From contig DATLFQ010000192.1 in assembly GCA_035540915.1 (NCBI GenBank), forward strand, positions 1 to 9,661: DNA of 9,661 nucleotides, in the 5' to 3' direction. The notes below the pieces were generated by a model. The model did no database searches, was not told where the DNA came from, and saw nothing but the letters and a program-made list of their open reading frames with translations. The stretch's first letter is position 1; each line of letters opens with the position of its first letter. This stretch comes from DATLFQ01 sp035540915 (GTDB taxonomy: Bacteria; Actinomycetota; Acidimicrobiia; Acidimicrobiales; GCA-2861595). A program made the position numbers and the translations under genes. Shown one piece after another: positions 1 to 5,606 of the stretch.

Positions 1-689
1 ACGTCGGCCTCGGCAGCCACCTCGATGGTGTCGAAGCCGTCGGGCCGGGCCAGCAGCCGCCGGGCCGTCGCCTCGTCGAAGGCGGCCACCGAGGCGCCCG
101 CCAGGGCGTCGCGGCCGCCGTCGCCGTCCCCGATGCCGGCCACGCCGACCACCTCGAAGCGGGCCGGCGCCACCTGAGACAGCACCGTGACGCTGTCGCC
201 GGCCGAGACCCCGAGCCGGTCGGCGGTCGCGGCGTCGACGACCACCTCGCCACCTCCCCGGGGCGCGCGGCCCGACCGCAGGCTGAACGGATTGAGCGCG
301 GGGCTGTCGAGCCACGCGATCCCGACCGCCACCCCTCGCCGCCGGGCGACCGGCCCTGTCTCGTTCACGACCTGCGCGTAACCGACCAGCGTCCCCTCGG
401 CGGCGGCCACGCCTTCGACCGCCCGGACGGTGGCCACCAGACCGGCGGGCACCGCCGGCCGGTCACCGGCGGACAAATGCCCCCCGATCTCCCCGAAGTC
501 GGACGCCGCCCTGACCGAAACGTCGCTTCCGGCGGCCAACGTGGCGAAGAACGAGTCGATGGCTCGGCGGAGGGTATCGGTAAGGACGAACGTGCCGGCC
601 ACGAAGGCCACGCCCAGCACGACCGACAGCGCGGTGAGCGCAAGCCGGAGCTTCCGGGCGAAGAGACTCTTCAGCGTCGCCCGGCCCAT
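1..689 (-). CDS. FtsX/MacB-type ABC transporter permease, N-terminal part (cut by window edge)
   Basis: Reading the minus strand from 689 gives an uninterrupted frame to the window edge: 229 whole codons, with the C-terminus outside the window. The protein opens with a basic stretch (LKSLFARKLRLALTALSVVL, residues 6-25) running into a single membrane helix at about residues 16-36 that ends in FVLTDTL. This is the typical start of FtsX-like permeases that work with a separate MacB/LolD-type ATPase. Residues from about 45 onward form the soluble extracytoplasmic MacB-PCD-like domain (for example SDVSVRAASDFGEIG and GVAVGIAWLDSPALNPFSLR). The later FtsX membrane helices would lie beyond base 1. 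I chose ATG 689 because GGAAGG (revcomp of 698-703) lies 8 bases upstream; the in-frame ATGs at 710 and 707 have no such site. The gene is transcribed divergently from its right neighbour. The substrate cannot be told from this part. Confidence 0.85.
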   Translation of the reverse strand, partial: MGRATLKSLFARKLRLALTALSVVLGVAFVAGTFVLTDTLRRAIDSFFATLAAGSDVSVRAASDFGEIGGHLSAGDRPAVPAGLVATVRAVEGVAAAEGTLVGYAQVVNETGPVARRRGVAVGIAWLDSPALNPFSLRSGRAPRGGGEVVVDAATADRLGVSAGDSVTVLSQVAPARFEVVGVAGIGDGDGGRDALAGASVAAFDEATARRLLARPDGFDTIEVAAEAD

Positions 690-749
690 CGCGTCAGCCT
701 TCCGCATCATCTAGGTTTGTGCTGGCCAGAAGATGGGGATAACCCGAGT
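690..749. promoter_or_regulatory. Divergent intergenic region with candidate promoter for the 750-1205 gene
   Basis: This 60-base gap separates the divergent permease gene and the small plus-strand gene, so it must hold start signals for both unless transcription enters from outside. On the plus strand GATAAC (738-743) resembles a -10 box and TTTGTG (716-721) a weak -35 box, with 16 bases between. Transcription from such a box would begin at about 750, on the ATG itself, giving a leaderless mRNA. I see no convincing -10 box for the permease direction. This is inference from consensus matching only. Confidence 0.35.
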
Positions 750-1205
750 ATGAGGTCTGCCATGGCGGTTGCTTCGTTGGTGGCCGTGGTCACCTTCGTC
801 ACCGCCCGCCGACGCGACGGAACGGCCAAGAGGGCGCACGACCTCGACTGGGGGATGCTGGTGATCGACGACGCCCAGTTGGCCGGGCTGGCCGTCGACG
901 GCACGGACCTCGTGATCGACATCTTCGGGGGTCGGGGCGCCTGGCAAGGCCACGCCGCCGACGGCGCGCTCTACGAGTCGATAGTCAGCGGCACACCGAT
1001 GCTCACCCTGCGGTCGTCCTTCGACGCCCATGACGAACTGGCCCGGGGCCTTCAGCGACTCGAACGCTGGTGGCGGGCCGGCAGCCGCCTGTCCCTGGAG
1101 ATGGTTGTGACCGGGACCGAGGTGCCCCAGGTCCCCCGGCGGGTCGTGCTGGACGATGGTGCCCGGTCGGTGTCGCTGGTGGCGCCGGTGCTCCACCGCA
1201 GCTGA
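750..1205 (+). CDS. Hypothetical protein with N-terminal hydrophobic segment (151 aa)
   Basis: I do not recognise this family. The frame stays open far upstream, but those codons lie over the divergent permease gene, so the first sensible start is ATG 750, with ATG 762 as an alternative. The N-terminus (residues 1-18, with the stretch MAVASLVAVVTFVTA) is hydrophobic and followed at once by RRR, which fits a short membrane anchor with the rest of the chain in the cytoplasm. The soluble part has mixed alpha/beta character: a strand-rich segment (GMLVIDDAQLAGLAVDGTDLV, split around a turn), a helix with paired tryptophans (LERWWRAGS) and a C-terminal strand pair. There are no cysteines and no metal or catalytic motif that I can see. 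A 74-base spacer separates it from nuoA, and it has no obvious role in complex I. It may be transcribed leaderless. Confidence 0.6.
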   Translation: MRSAMAVASLVAVVTFVTARRRDGTAKRAHDLDWGMLVIDDAQLAGLAVDGTDLVIDIFGGRGAWQGHAADGALYESIVSGTPMLTLRSSFDAHDELARGLQRLERWWRAGSRLSLEMVVTGTEVPQVPRRVVLDDGARSVSLVAPVLHRS

Positions 1206-1279
1206 CCGTCGCCACTCCGGTGGTGTGGTGCAGCGTTGCGTGGCGGTTCCTCGACCGCCCTCACTAGGCTCCGCCGCTG
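1206..1279 (+). promoter_or_regulatory. Candidate leaderless promoter of the nuo operon, with small hairpin
   Basis: TAGGCT at 1265-1270 fits the actinobacterial -10 pattern TANNNT and ends nine bases before the GTG of nuoA. The same context, TCA(C/G)TAGGCTCC, recurs upstream of nuoH at 4518-4529. There is no Shine-Dalgarno sequence for nuoA, which agrees with a leaderless start. A GC-rich inverted repeat, GGCGGT (1242-1247) and ACCGCC (1254-1259) with a six-base loop, sits where a -35 box would be. It may be a weak terminator of the upstream gene or a protein-binding site; there is no T-run. No good -35 hexamer is visible. Confidence 0.5.
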
Positions 1280-1645
1280 GTGTCGGAGTTTCTGCGCAGC
1301 TACCTCAGCGTGCTGGTCTTCTGCGGTGCCGCGGCCGTGATGGTGGGCGCCATGCTGGGAGCCGGCCGGCTCGTCCGGCCCACCCGCCCGCAGAGCCAGA
1401 AGTACATCTCCTACGAGAGCGGCGTCGACCCGGTCGGGGGCGGCTGGTCCCAGAGCCAGATCCGGTACTACATCTTCGCCCTGCTGTTCGTCATGTTCGA
1501 CGTGGAGGCCGTCTTCATCTTCCCGTGGGCGGTGCAGCTCGAGACCCTCGGCGTGTTCGGCCTCGTGGAGATGCTGATCTTCGTGGTGATCCTCGCGCTC
1601 GGGATCGTCTATGCCTGGCGCAAGGGCGTGCTGCGGTGGGTCTAG
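1280..1645 (+). CDS. nuoA: NADH-quinone oxidoreductase subunit A (NuoA)
   Basis: NuoA is the small membrane subunit of complex I at the junction of the quinone-binding connecting arm and the membrane arm. The 121-residue length is normal for the family. It has three membrane helices (about residues 8-30, 63-84 and 92-114). The loop between the first two carries the conserved KYISYESGVDP segment (41-51), and the second helix carries the signature FDVEAVFIFPWAV (73-85), with acidic residues D74 and E76. The usual loop motif is YECG; here the cysteine is serine (S47). The start is GTG 1280: no ribosome binding site precedes it, but a TAGGCT box nine bases upstream suggests leaderless initiation. 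It is the first gene of the nuo cluster, and its 3' end overlaps the proposed nuoB start by ten bases. Confidence 0.97.
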   Translation: MSEFLRSYLSVLVFCGAAAVMVGAMLGAGRLVRPTRPQSQKYISYESGVDPVGGGWSQSQIRYYIFALLFVMFDVEAVFIFPWAVQLETLGVFGLVEMLIFVVILALGIVYAWRKGVLRWV

Positions 1646-2139
1646 TCGAGCGGGGCCGCATCCCCAAGCCCTTGACCCACCTGCTCAACCTCAGCCGGAA
1701 GTACTCGCTGTGGGTGTACCAGTGGGGCCTGGCCTGCTGCGCCATCGAGATGGGCGCGGCGTTCGGCTCGCCCCGCTACGACGTGATGCGCCTGGGCGTC
1801 ATCCCGTTCCCGGCCAGCGCCCGCCAGGCCGACCTGGTCGTGATCTCCGGCACCGTCACCGACAAGATGGCTCCGCCCATCCGCCGGCTCTACGAGCAGA
1901 TGCCCGACCCGAAGTACGTGATCTCCATGGGGAGCTGCGCCAACTGCGGCGGGCCGTACTGGGACAGCTACTCGGTGACCAAGGGCGTCGACCAGATCAT
2001 CCCGGTGGACGTCTACGTGCCCGGTTGCCCGCCGCGGCCCGAGGCCCTGCTGGAGGGCATCGTGCTGCTCCAGCAGCGGATCCAGCACGAGGACATGGCC
2101 GAGCGGTGGAAGGGTGATCCCATTGTCGTCGGCGCTTGA
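1636..2139 (+). CDS. nuoB: NADH-quinone oxidoreductase subunit B (NuoB), N2 cluster protein
   Basis: NuoB binds [4Fe-4S] cluster N2, the last centre in the electron chain, and with NuoD forms the quinone pocket on the cytoplasmic side. The family's cysteine set is present: tandem C34-C35 in GLACCAIEM, C101 in GSCANCGG (C104 is an additional cysteine there) and C131 in PGCPPRPEA. The quinone-side segment YDVMRLGVIPFPASARQADL is also clear. The 167-residue length is in range. The frame stays open far upstream over nuoA, so the start must be inferred: GTG 1636 gives MGLVERGRIP, matches the common MGL beginning, and has AAGGG (1622-1626) nine bases upstream. It overlaps the nuoA stop by ten bases, so the two are probably translationally coupled. 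Confidence 0.96.
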   Translation: MGLVERGRIPKPLTHLLNLSRKYSLWVYQWGLACCAIEMGAAFGSPRYDVMRLGVIPFPASARQADLVVISGTVTDKMAPPIRRLYEQMPDPKYVISMGSCANCGGPYWDSYSVTKGVDQIIPVDVYVPGCPPRPEALLEGIVLLQQRIQHEDMAERWKGDPIVVGA

Positions 2140-2860
2140 GCCGTCGACCTCGGAGACCGGCGACGCGCTGCGCGAGATTCTCGTGGACACGCTGCGCCAG
2201 CGGGTTTCCGATGGCGTCGTCGGCAGCGAGATCGCCAACGGCGACCTGTGGGTCCGGGTGCGTCCGGCGGCGTGGAGGCGCACCGCCGAAGTGTGCAAGC
2301 GCGACCTCGGGATGGACTACTTCTGCTTCCTGTCGGGGATCGACTGGCTCGAGAACAAGGCCCTGTCCGGCGAGAAGGTGTGGGACCCCGACGGCGGCGC
2401 AGCCGGCGACGACGGAGCCGCCGCCGAGGCCGCCGACGGCGGTGGCCCTTCCTCTGACGACGCCGGCGGCGCGTCGGGCCCGGCCACCGGAGTCGCCGGC
2501 GGGTCCAGCCGCTTCCAGGTGCTGGCCCGTCTGTACTCCACCGCCCGAAGCGTCGGCCTCACGTTGAAGGCCGACGTGGAGGAGGACGACCTCCGGATCG
2601 ACTCCTGGGTCGAAATCTACCGGGGTGCCGACTGGCACGAGCGTGAGACCTGGGAGATGTACGGCATCGTCTTCGACGGCCACCCCGGTCTGCGCCACAT
2701 GTACCTGCCGGGCGAGTTCGAGGGCTACCCGCTGCGCAAGGACTTCCCGCTGCTGGCCCGGGAGGTCAAGCCCTGGCCCGGCCTGGTCGACGTCGAGGCC
2801 ATGCCGGGTGAGGACGAGGCGGCCGCCGACGACACCTCGGCGCAGGAGGCGGAAGGCTGA
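2114..2860 (+). CDS. nuoC: NADH-quinone oxidoreductase subunit C (NuoC, 30-kDa subunit)
   Basis: NuoC is a soluble structural subunit of the connecting arm that packs against NuoD and NuoI. The C-terminal signature is clear: WHERETWEMYGIVFDGHPG, then LPGEFEGYPLRKDFPL. Near the N-terminus DYFCFLSGIDWL is typical of the alpha/beta core. The two core parts are separated by a low-complexity Gly/Ala/Asp segment (about residues 92-131) absent from short NuoC proteins. The C-terminal tail is acidic. NuoC is separate here, not fused to NuoD as in E. coli. The start is uncertain: GTG 2114 gives 248 residues, while TTG 2123 is better placed behind GGAAGGG (2108-2114, eight bases away) and gives 245. 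Either start overlaps the end of nuoB, and the TGA stop shares one base with the nuoD start. Confidence 0.95.
   Translation: MIPLSSALEPSTSETGDALREILVDTLRQRVSDGVVGSEIANGDLWVRVRPAAWRRTAEVCKRDLGMDYFCFLSGIDWLENKALSGEKVWDPDGGAAGDDGAAAEAADGGGPSSDDAGGASGPATGVAGGSSRFQVLARLYSTARSVGLTLKADVEEDDLRIDSWVEIYRGADWHERETWEMYGIVFDGHPGLRHMYLPGEFEGYPLRKDFPLLAREVKPWPGLVDVEAMPGEDEAAADDTSAQEAEG
2387..2506 (+). repeat. Low-complexity Gly/Ala/Asp insertion within nuoC
   Basis: About 40 codons (residues 92-131 of NuoC) are made almost wholly of Gly, Ala, Asp, Ser and Glu, between the conserved FLSGIDWL and RFQVLARLYS segments. The DNA is rich in GCC/GGC/GAC runs without a strict repeat period. It probably encodes a flexible acidic surface loop; the frame on both sides is intact, so it is not a frameshift scar. 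Confidence 0.75.
2844..2849 (+). promoter_or_regulatory. Ribosome binding site of nuoD
   Basis: AGGAGG lies ten bases before ATG 2860, inside the last codons of nuoC, and a second purine run, GGAAGG (2851-2856), is nearer. It fixes the nuoD start and supports coupling with nuoC through the TGATG overlap. Confidence 0.7.
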
Positions 2861-4032
2861 TGGCGGTCACGACGGACTGGCAGCGGGCCGCCTACATCGC
2901 CGGCCAGGCAGCCGACGCCCGCGTGAACGTCGAGCTGGAGGCCGAGGGCATGACGCTCAACCTCGGTCCCCAGCACCCGGCGACGCACGGCACGCTGCGC
3001 ATCGTGGTCCGCCTCGACGGCGAGCAGGTCGTGTGGGCCGAGCCGGTGGCCGGCTACATGCACCGCGGCTACGAGAAGCTGGCCGAGGTCCGCACCTACC
3101 CCCAGATCACCACCCTGGTCAACCGCATCGACTGGCTGGGGTCGTTCTGCAACGAGGTGCCGTTCATCCTCGCCGCCGAGCAGCTGATGGGCATCGAGGC
3201 ACCGCCCCGCGCCCAGTACATCCGCACGATCCTGTTCGAGATGGGGCGGATCGCCAACATCATCCTGTTCCTCGGCGACATGGGCGTGCAGCTCGGCGCC
3301 ATCACACCGGTCTTCTACGCGTTCCGAGACCGCGAGCACGTCCTGAACCTCATCGAGTCGGCCACCGGCGGGCGCTTCCACCCGAACTACGACCGGATCG
3401 GCGGCCTGAAGGAGGACCTGCCCCGGGGCTGGGTCGACGAGTGCAAGACGGCCATGCAGAAGGTGCGGGACTTCTGCGACGAGCTGGACGACCTGCTGAT
3501 GGGCAACGAGATCTTCCAGAAGCGGTGCCGGGGGATCGGTGTCATCCCGGCCGCCGTCGGCCTCGACTACGGCCTCTCGGGAGCCAACATCCGCGCCAGC
3601 GGCGTCGACTGGGACATCCGCCGTGATGAGGAGTCACCCCTGGCCTGGAAGCACTGCGACTGGAAGGTGTGGACCCATCCCGACGGGGACTCGTTCGCCC
3701 GGTACTGGGTGCGGCTCCAGGAGACTCGGGAGGCGGCCAGGATCGTCGACCAGCTCCTCGACGGCCTGCCCGCCGGCTCGATCCAGGCCAAGGTGCCCCG
3801 CATCATCAAGGTCCCGGCGGGCGAGGCGTGGTGCCACACCGAGAACCCCTTGGGGGAGATGGGCTACTACATCGTCTCAAAGGGTGGGCTCGGCCCGTTC
3901 CGGGTGAAGATCCGGACCCCTTCGTTCAACAACATCTCGATCGTGCCCTGGGTGCTGCGGGGCGTCTACGTCCCCGACGTCATCACCATCCTGGCGTCGC
4001 TCTACTTCATCCTGGGAGACATCGACCGGTAG
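2860..4032 (+). CDS. nuoD: NADH-quinone oxidoreductase subunit D (NuoD, 49-kDa subunit)
   Basis: NuoD forms most of the quinone-reduction pocket with NuoB and derives from the large subunit of [NiFe] hydrogenases. The pocket loop GPQHPATHG (residues 36-44) has both conserved histidines, and the quinone-contacting tyrosine is in RTYPQ (Y80). Other family landmarks are ERxxxxx-type helices (TILFEMGRIANIILFLGD), GIGVIPAAVGLDYGLSG, RASGVDWDIRRD, the ENPLGEMGYYIVSKG segment and the C-terminal GDIDR. The CxxC pairs that bind Ni-Fe in hydrogenases are absent, as expected of a true complex I subunit. The 390-residue length is close to that of free-standing NuoD. The start ATG 2860 has a good ribosome site and overlaps the nuoC stop by one base. 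Unusually, nuoE does not follow. Confidence 0.97.
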   Translation: MAVTTDWQRAAYIAGQAADARVNVELEAEGMTLNLGPQHPATHGTLRIVVRLDGEQVVWAEPVAGYMHRGYEKLAEVRTYPQITTLVNRIDWLGSFCNEVPFILAAEQLMGIEAPPRAQYIRTILFEMGRIANIILFLGDMGVQLGAITPVFYAFRDREHVLNLIESATGGRFHPNYDRIGGLKEDLPRGWVDECKTAMQKVRDFCDELDDLLMGNEIFQKRCRGIGVIPAAVGLDYGLSGANIRASGVDWDIRRDEESPLAWKHCDWKVWTHPDGDSFARYWVRLQETREAARIVDQLLDGLPAGSIQAKVPRIIKVPAGEAWCHTENPLGEMGYYIVSKGGLGPFRVKIRTPSFNNISIVPWVLRGVYVPDVITILASLYFILGDIDR

Positions 4033-4051
4033 GGCGAGGTGGCGGCGGGCG

Positions 4052-4100
4052 AGGTCGTCACCCGCGGGCGGCGGCCAGCGCACCGATGGCGTGACGACCT
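4052..4100. repeat. Perfect 10-bp inverted repeat in the nuoD-DUF2277 spacer
   Basis: AGGTCGTCAC (4052-4061) and GTGACGACCT (4091-4100) are exact reverse complements separated by 29 bases. The right arm overlaps a possible -35 box (GTGACG, 4091-4096) for the next gene. There is no T-tract after it, so it does not look like an intrinsic terminator. It may be an operator for a dimeric regulator or an mRNA stem separating the two parts of the operon. The rest of the 93-base spacer (4033-4125) holds nothing else that I recognise. Confidence 0.6.
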
Positions 4101-4111
4101 GCCGTCCCAGC

Positions 4112-4117
4112 TACCCT
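4112..4117 (+). promoter_or_regulatory. Candidate -10 box of the DUF2277 gene (leaderless)
   Basis: TACCCT fits TANNNT and ends eight bases before ATG 4126, the same spacing as the TAGGCT box upstream of the nuoH leader. GTGACG (4091-4096) is a possible -35 box with a short 15-base spacer. No Shine-Dalgarno sequence precedes ATG 4126, consistent with a leaderless transcript. Consensus match only. Confidence 0.45.
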
Positions 4118-4125
4118 CGGCGACG

Positions 4126-4524
4126 ATGTGCCGCAACATCACGCCGCTGCGCGGCCTGGAACCGCCCGCCACCGCTGACGAGATCGAATCGGCCGCCCGC
4201 CAGTACGTCCGCAAGGTGAGCGCAGCCAGCACGCCGGCCGTGCTGAGGTCGCCGGCCTTCGAGCGGGCCGTGGCGCAGGTGGCGGCGGCGACGGCCGCCC
4301 TGCTGGCCGAGTTGCCTCCCCGCCGGCGCCCGCCCGCCACCGTCCCGCCGCTGCGCCGCCAGCGTCGCGCCGAGGGGTCGGCTCGCAGTCCGGCGGGCGA
4401 ACTCGAGGAACGCGACGGTCCCTCGGTCGTCTCGGAGTCGGGCATCCGGCTCGACGACGACCCAGGGGCGACGGCGGTCCCCAGGGCGACCGAAGCTTTG
4501 CCCGCCTCTCGGTCGCGTCAGTAG
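4126..4524 (+). CDS. DUF2277 family protein with basic/proline-rich C-terminal extension
   Basis: The N-terminus MCRNITPLRGLEPPATADEI followed by AARQYVRKVS and AFERAVAQVAAATAALLAELP matches, from memory, the small bacterial DUF2277 family, whose hallmark is the MCRNI start, a PPAT(x)EEI turn and two helices. The function of that family is unknown. Residues 1-66 cover the domain; members are usually about 80-90 residues long, so the 132 residues here include an extra tail (about 67-132) that is Arg/Pro-rich and then mixed polar, with no fold that I recognise. ATG 4126 is chosen over the longer GTG 4039 frame because it gives the family start exactly and follows a TANNNT box by eight bases. 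The gene sits between nuoD and nuoH, where nuoEFG would normally be, on the same strand. Whether it acts on complex I is not shown by the sequence. No membrane segment is seen; C2 is the only cysteine. Confidence 0.8.
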   Translation: MCRNITPLRGLEPPATADEIESAARQYVRKVSAASTPAVLRSPAFERAVAQVAAATAALLAELPPRRRPPATVPPLRRQRRAEGSARSPAGELEERDGPSVVSESGIRLDDDPGATAVPRATEALPASRSRQ

Positions 4525-4527
4525 GCT
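4498..4527 (+). promoter_or_regulatory. Candidate internal promoter for nuoH-nuoM
   Basis: TTGCCC (4498-4503) and TAGGCT (4522-4527) are separated by 18 bases and resemble -35 and -10 boxes. The -10 context TCAGTAGGCTCC nearly duplicates that upstream of nuoA (1261-1272). The box overlaps the DUF2277 stop codon (TAG, 4522-4524). Transcription would begin at about 4534-4536. If real, it would let the membrane-arm genes be expressed apart from nuoABCD. Confidence 0.45.
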
Positions 4528-4549
4528 CCCCGCCGATGCGGGGGGAGCC
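4524..4549 (+). repeat. GC-rich hairpin over the nuoH leader start
   Basis: GGCTCCCC (4524-4531) pairs with GGGGAGCC (4542-4549), and further G-C pairs are possible inside it. The loop contains ATG 4536. A read-through transcript from nuoD or the DUF2277 gene would fold this and hide the leader start, while a transcript starting at about 4536 would lack the left arm. There is no following T-run, so it is not a standard terminator. Confidence 0.5.
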
Positions 4550-4565
4550 GGTTGTCCCGGACTGA
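4536..4565 (+). CDS. Possible nine-codon leader ORF before nuoH
   Basis: ATG 4536 opens a nine-residue ORF (MRGEPVVPD) ending in TGA 4563-4565, eight bases after a TAGGCT box and nine bases before the nuoH GTG. It is in the same frame as nuoH, so the TGA is all that separates them. nuoH has no Shine-Dalgarno sequence of its own, so reinitiation after this minicistron is a plausible way to start it. The peptide has no visible feature. It is too short to be supported by coding statistics, and chance cannot be excluded. Confidence 0.35.
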   Translation: MRGEPVVPD

Positions 4566-4574
4566 CCGGCGCCT

Positions 4575-5606
4575 GTGATGGGGGCCCTGCTCGCCATCGA
4601 CCTGGCCTGGTGGCAGTCCACCGGCATCAAGGTCGCCATCGTCCTCAACCTGATCCCGGCTGCCGCGGTGATCTTCGGCTACGTCTTCCTGCTGAAGATG
4701 ATGAGCCACATGCAGAGCCGGCTGGGGCCCATGGAAGCCGGTCCGCACGGCTCCCTCCAGCTGCTGGCCGACGGCCTGAAGTTCCTCCAGAAGGAGGACA
4801 TCATCCCGGCCCGGGCCGACCGCTTCGTCTTCGCCGCCGCCCCGCTGGTGGTGATGCTGTCGACGTTCCTGCTCTTCGTCGTCATCCCCGCCGGGCCCGA
4901 CCTGATCGTCGAGGACCTGGACACCGGCGTCTTCTACGCCATGGCCGTGTCGTCCCTCTCGGTCCTCGGCATCTTGATGGCCGGCTGGGCGTCGGCCAAC
5001 AAGTACTCGCTGATCGGCGCGCTGCGGGCGGCCGGCCAACTCATCGCCTACGAGCTGCCCCTCATCCTGGCCGTGGTGGGGGTCATCATCCAGGCCGGCA
5101 CCATGAGCATGCAGGGCATCGTGGGCGCGCAGGCCGGCGGCGAGATCTTCGGCATCGGCCTCATCGGCAACCCGTTCATCCTCACGCAGTTCGTCGGCTT
5201 CGCCATCTTCCTGATCGCGGCGCAGGCCGAGCTGACCCAGGCCCCGTTCGACATGCCGGTGGCCGAGTCGGAGCTGGTCGCCGGCTACATGACCGAGTAC
5301 ACCGGGTTCCGCTTCCTGTTCTTCTTCATGGCCGAGTTCGGTACCGCCTTCGCCTTCTCGGCCATCGGCGCGACGTTGTTCCTCGGCGGCTGGTACGTGC
5401 CGGGCATCGAGGGCAACCTGGCCAACGTCATCGGCCCGCTCGCCCTCGGGGCCAAGATCATGCTGGTCGCATTCCTCATCTTCTGGATCCGATTCAGCTA
5501 TCCGCGCCTGCGCGAGGACCAGCTCCAGGCGCTGGCGTGGAAGTACCTCATCCCGATCTCCCTGGTCAACATCGCCGTCACCGGCGTGCTGAAGGTGGTG
5601 TTCTAG
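4575..5606 (+). CDS. nuoH: NADH-quinone oxidoreductase subunit H (NuoH)
   Basis: NuoH is the membrane subunit that shapes the entrance of the quinone channel and links quinone chemistry to the proton pumps. It is 343 residues with about eight membrane helices. Family landmarks are MQSRLGPMEAGPHGSLQLLADGLKFLQKED split across residues 46-75 (QSRLGP, GPHGSLQLLADG), AGWASANKYSLIGALRAAGQ (136-155) with the following AYE (E160), and the cytoplasmic loop AELTQAPFDMPVAESELVAG (218-237), where the canonical ExNRxPFD reads ELTQAPFD. Acidic residues E219, E231, E233 and E241 are kept. Starts GTG 4575 and ATG 4578 are adjacent; neither has a ribosome binding site. The stop shares one base with the nuoI start. 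In standard operons nuoG precedes nuoH; here a DUF2277 gene does. Confidence 0.96.
   Translation: MMGALLAIDLAWWQSTGIKVAIVLNLIPAAAVIFGYVFLLKMMSHMQSRLGPMEAGPHGSLQLLADGLKFLQKEDIIPARADRFVFAAAPLVVMLSTFLLFVVIPAGPDLIVEDLDTGVFYAMAVSSLSVLGILMAGWASANKYSLIGALRAAGQLIAYELPLILAVVGVIIQAGTMSMQGIVGAQAGGEIFGIGLIGNPFILTQFVGFAIFLIAAQAELTQAPFDMPVAESELVAGYMTEYTGFRFLFFFMAEFGTAFAFSAIGATLFLGGWYVPGIEGNLANVIGPLALGAKIMLVAFLIFWIRFSYPRLREDQLQALAWKYLIPISLVNIAVTGVLKVVF

Noticed and set aside
1242..1259. Rho-independent terminator before nuoA
   Set aside because: The stem is only six pairs and no T-run follows; it is kept only as a small hairpin in the promoter region.
2625..3626. Plus-strand 333-codon frame over the end of nuoC and nuoD
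   Set aside because: It is an Arg/Pro-rich out-of-frame shadow; nuoC and nuoD are unmistakable in the other frame.
2860..4032. nuoD as a [NiFe] hydrogenase large subunit of an energy-converting hydrogenase
   Set aside because: The two CxxC nickel-binding pairs are absent and the quinone-pocket motifs GPQHPATHG and RTY are present.
4039..4125. Extended start (GTG 4039) for the DUF2277 gene
   Set aside because: It would add 29 residues before the family's invariant MCRNI start and run through the inverted repeat; ATG 4126 fits better.
4033..4574. Possible remnants of nuoE, nuoF or nuoG in the gap
   Set aside because: All frames were read; there are no cysteine clusters and no NADH/FMN-binding glycine motifs, and the DUF2277 frame explains most of the stretch.
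4536..5606. nuoH starting at ATG 4536 with TGA read as selenocysteine or a sequencing error
   Set aside because: The adjacent GTG/ATG at 4575/4578 gives a normal NuoH start and length. There is no selenocysteine context, and the upstream codons show no NuoH similarity.
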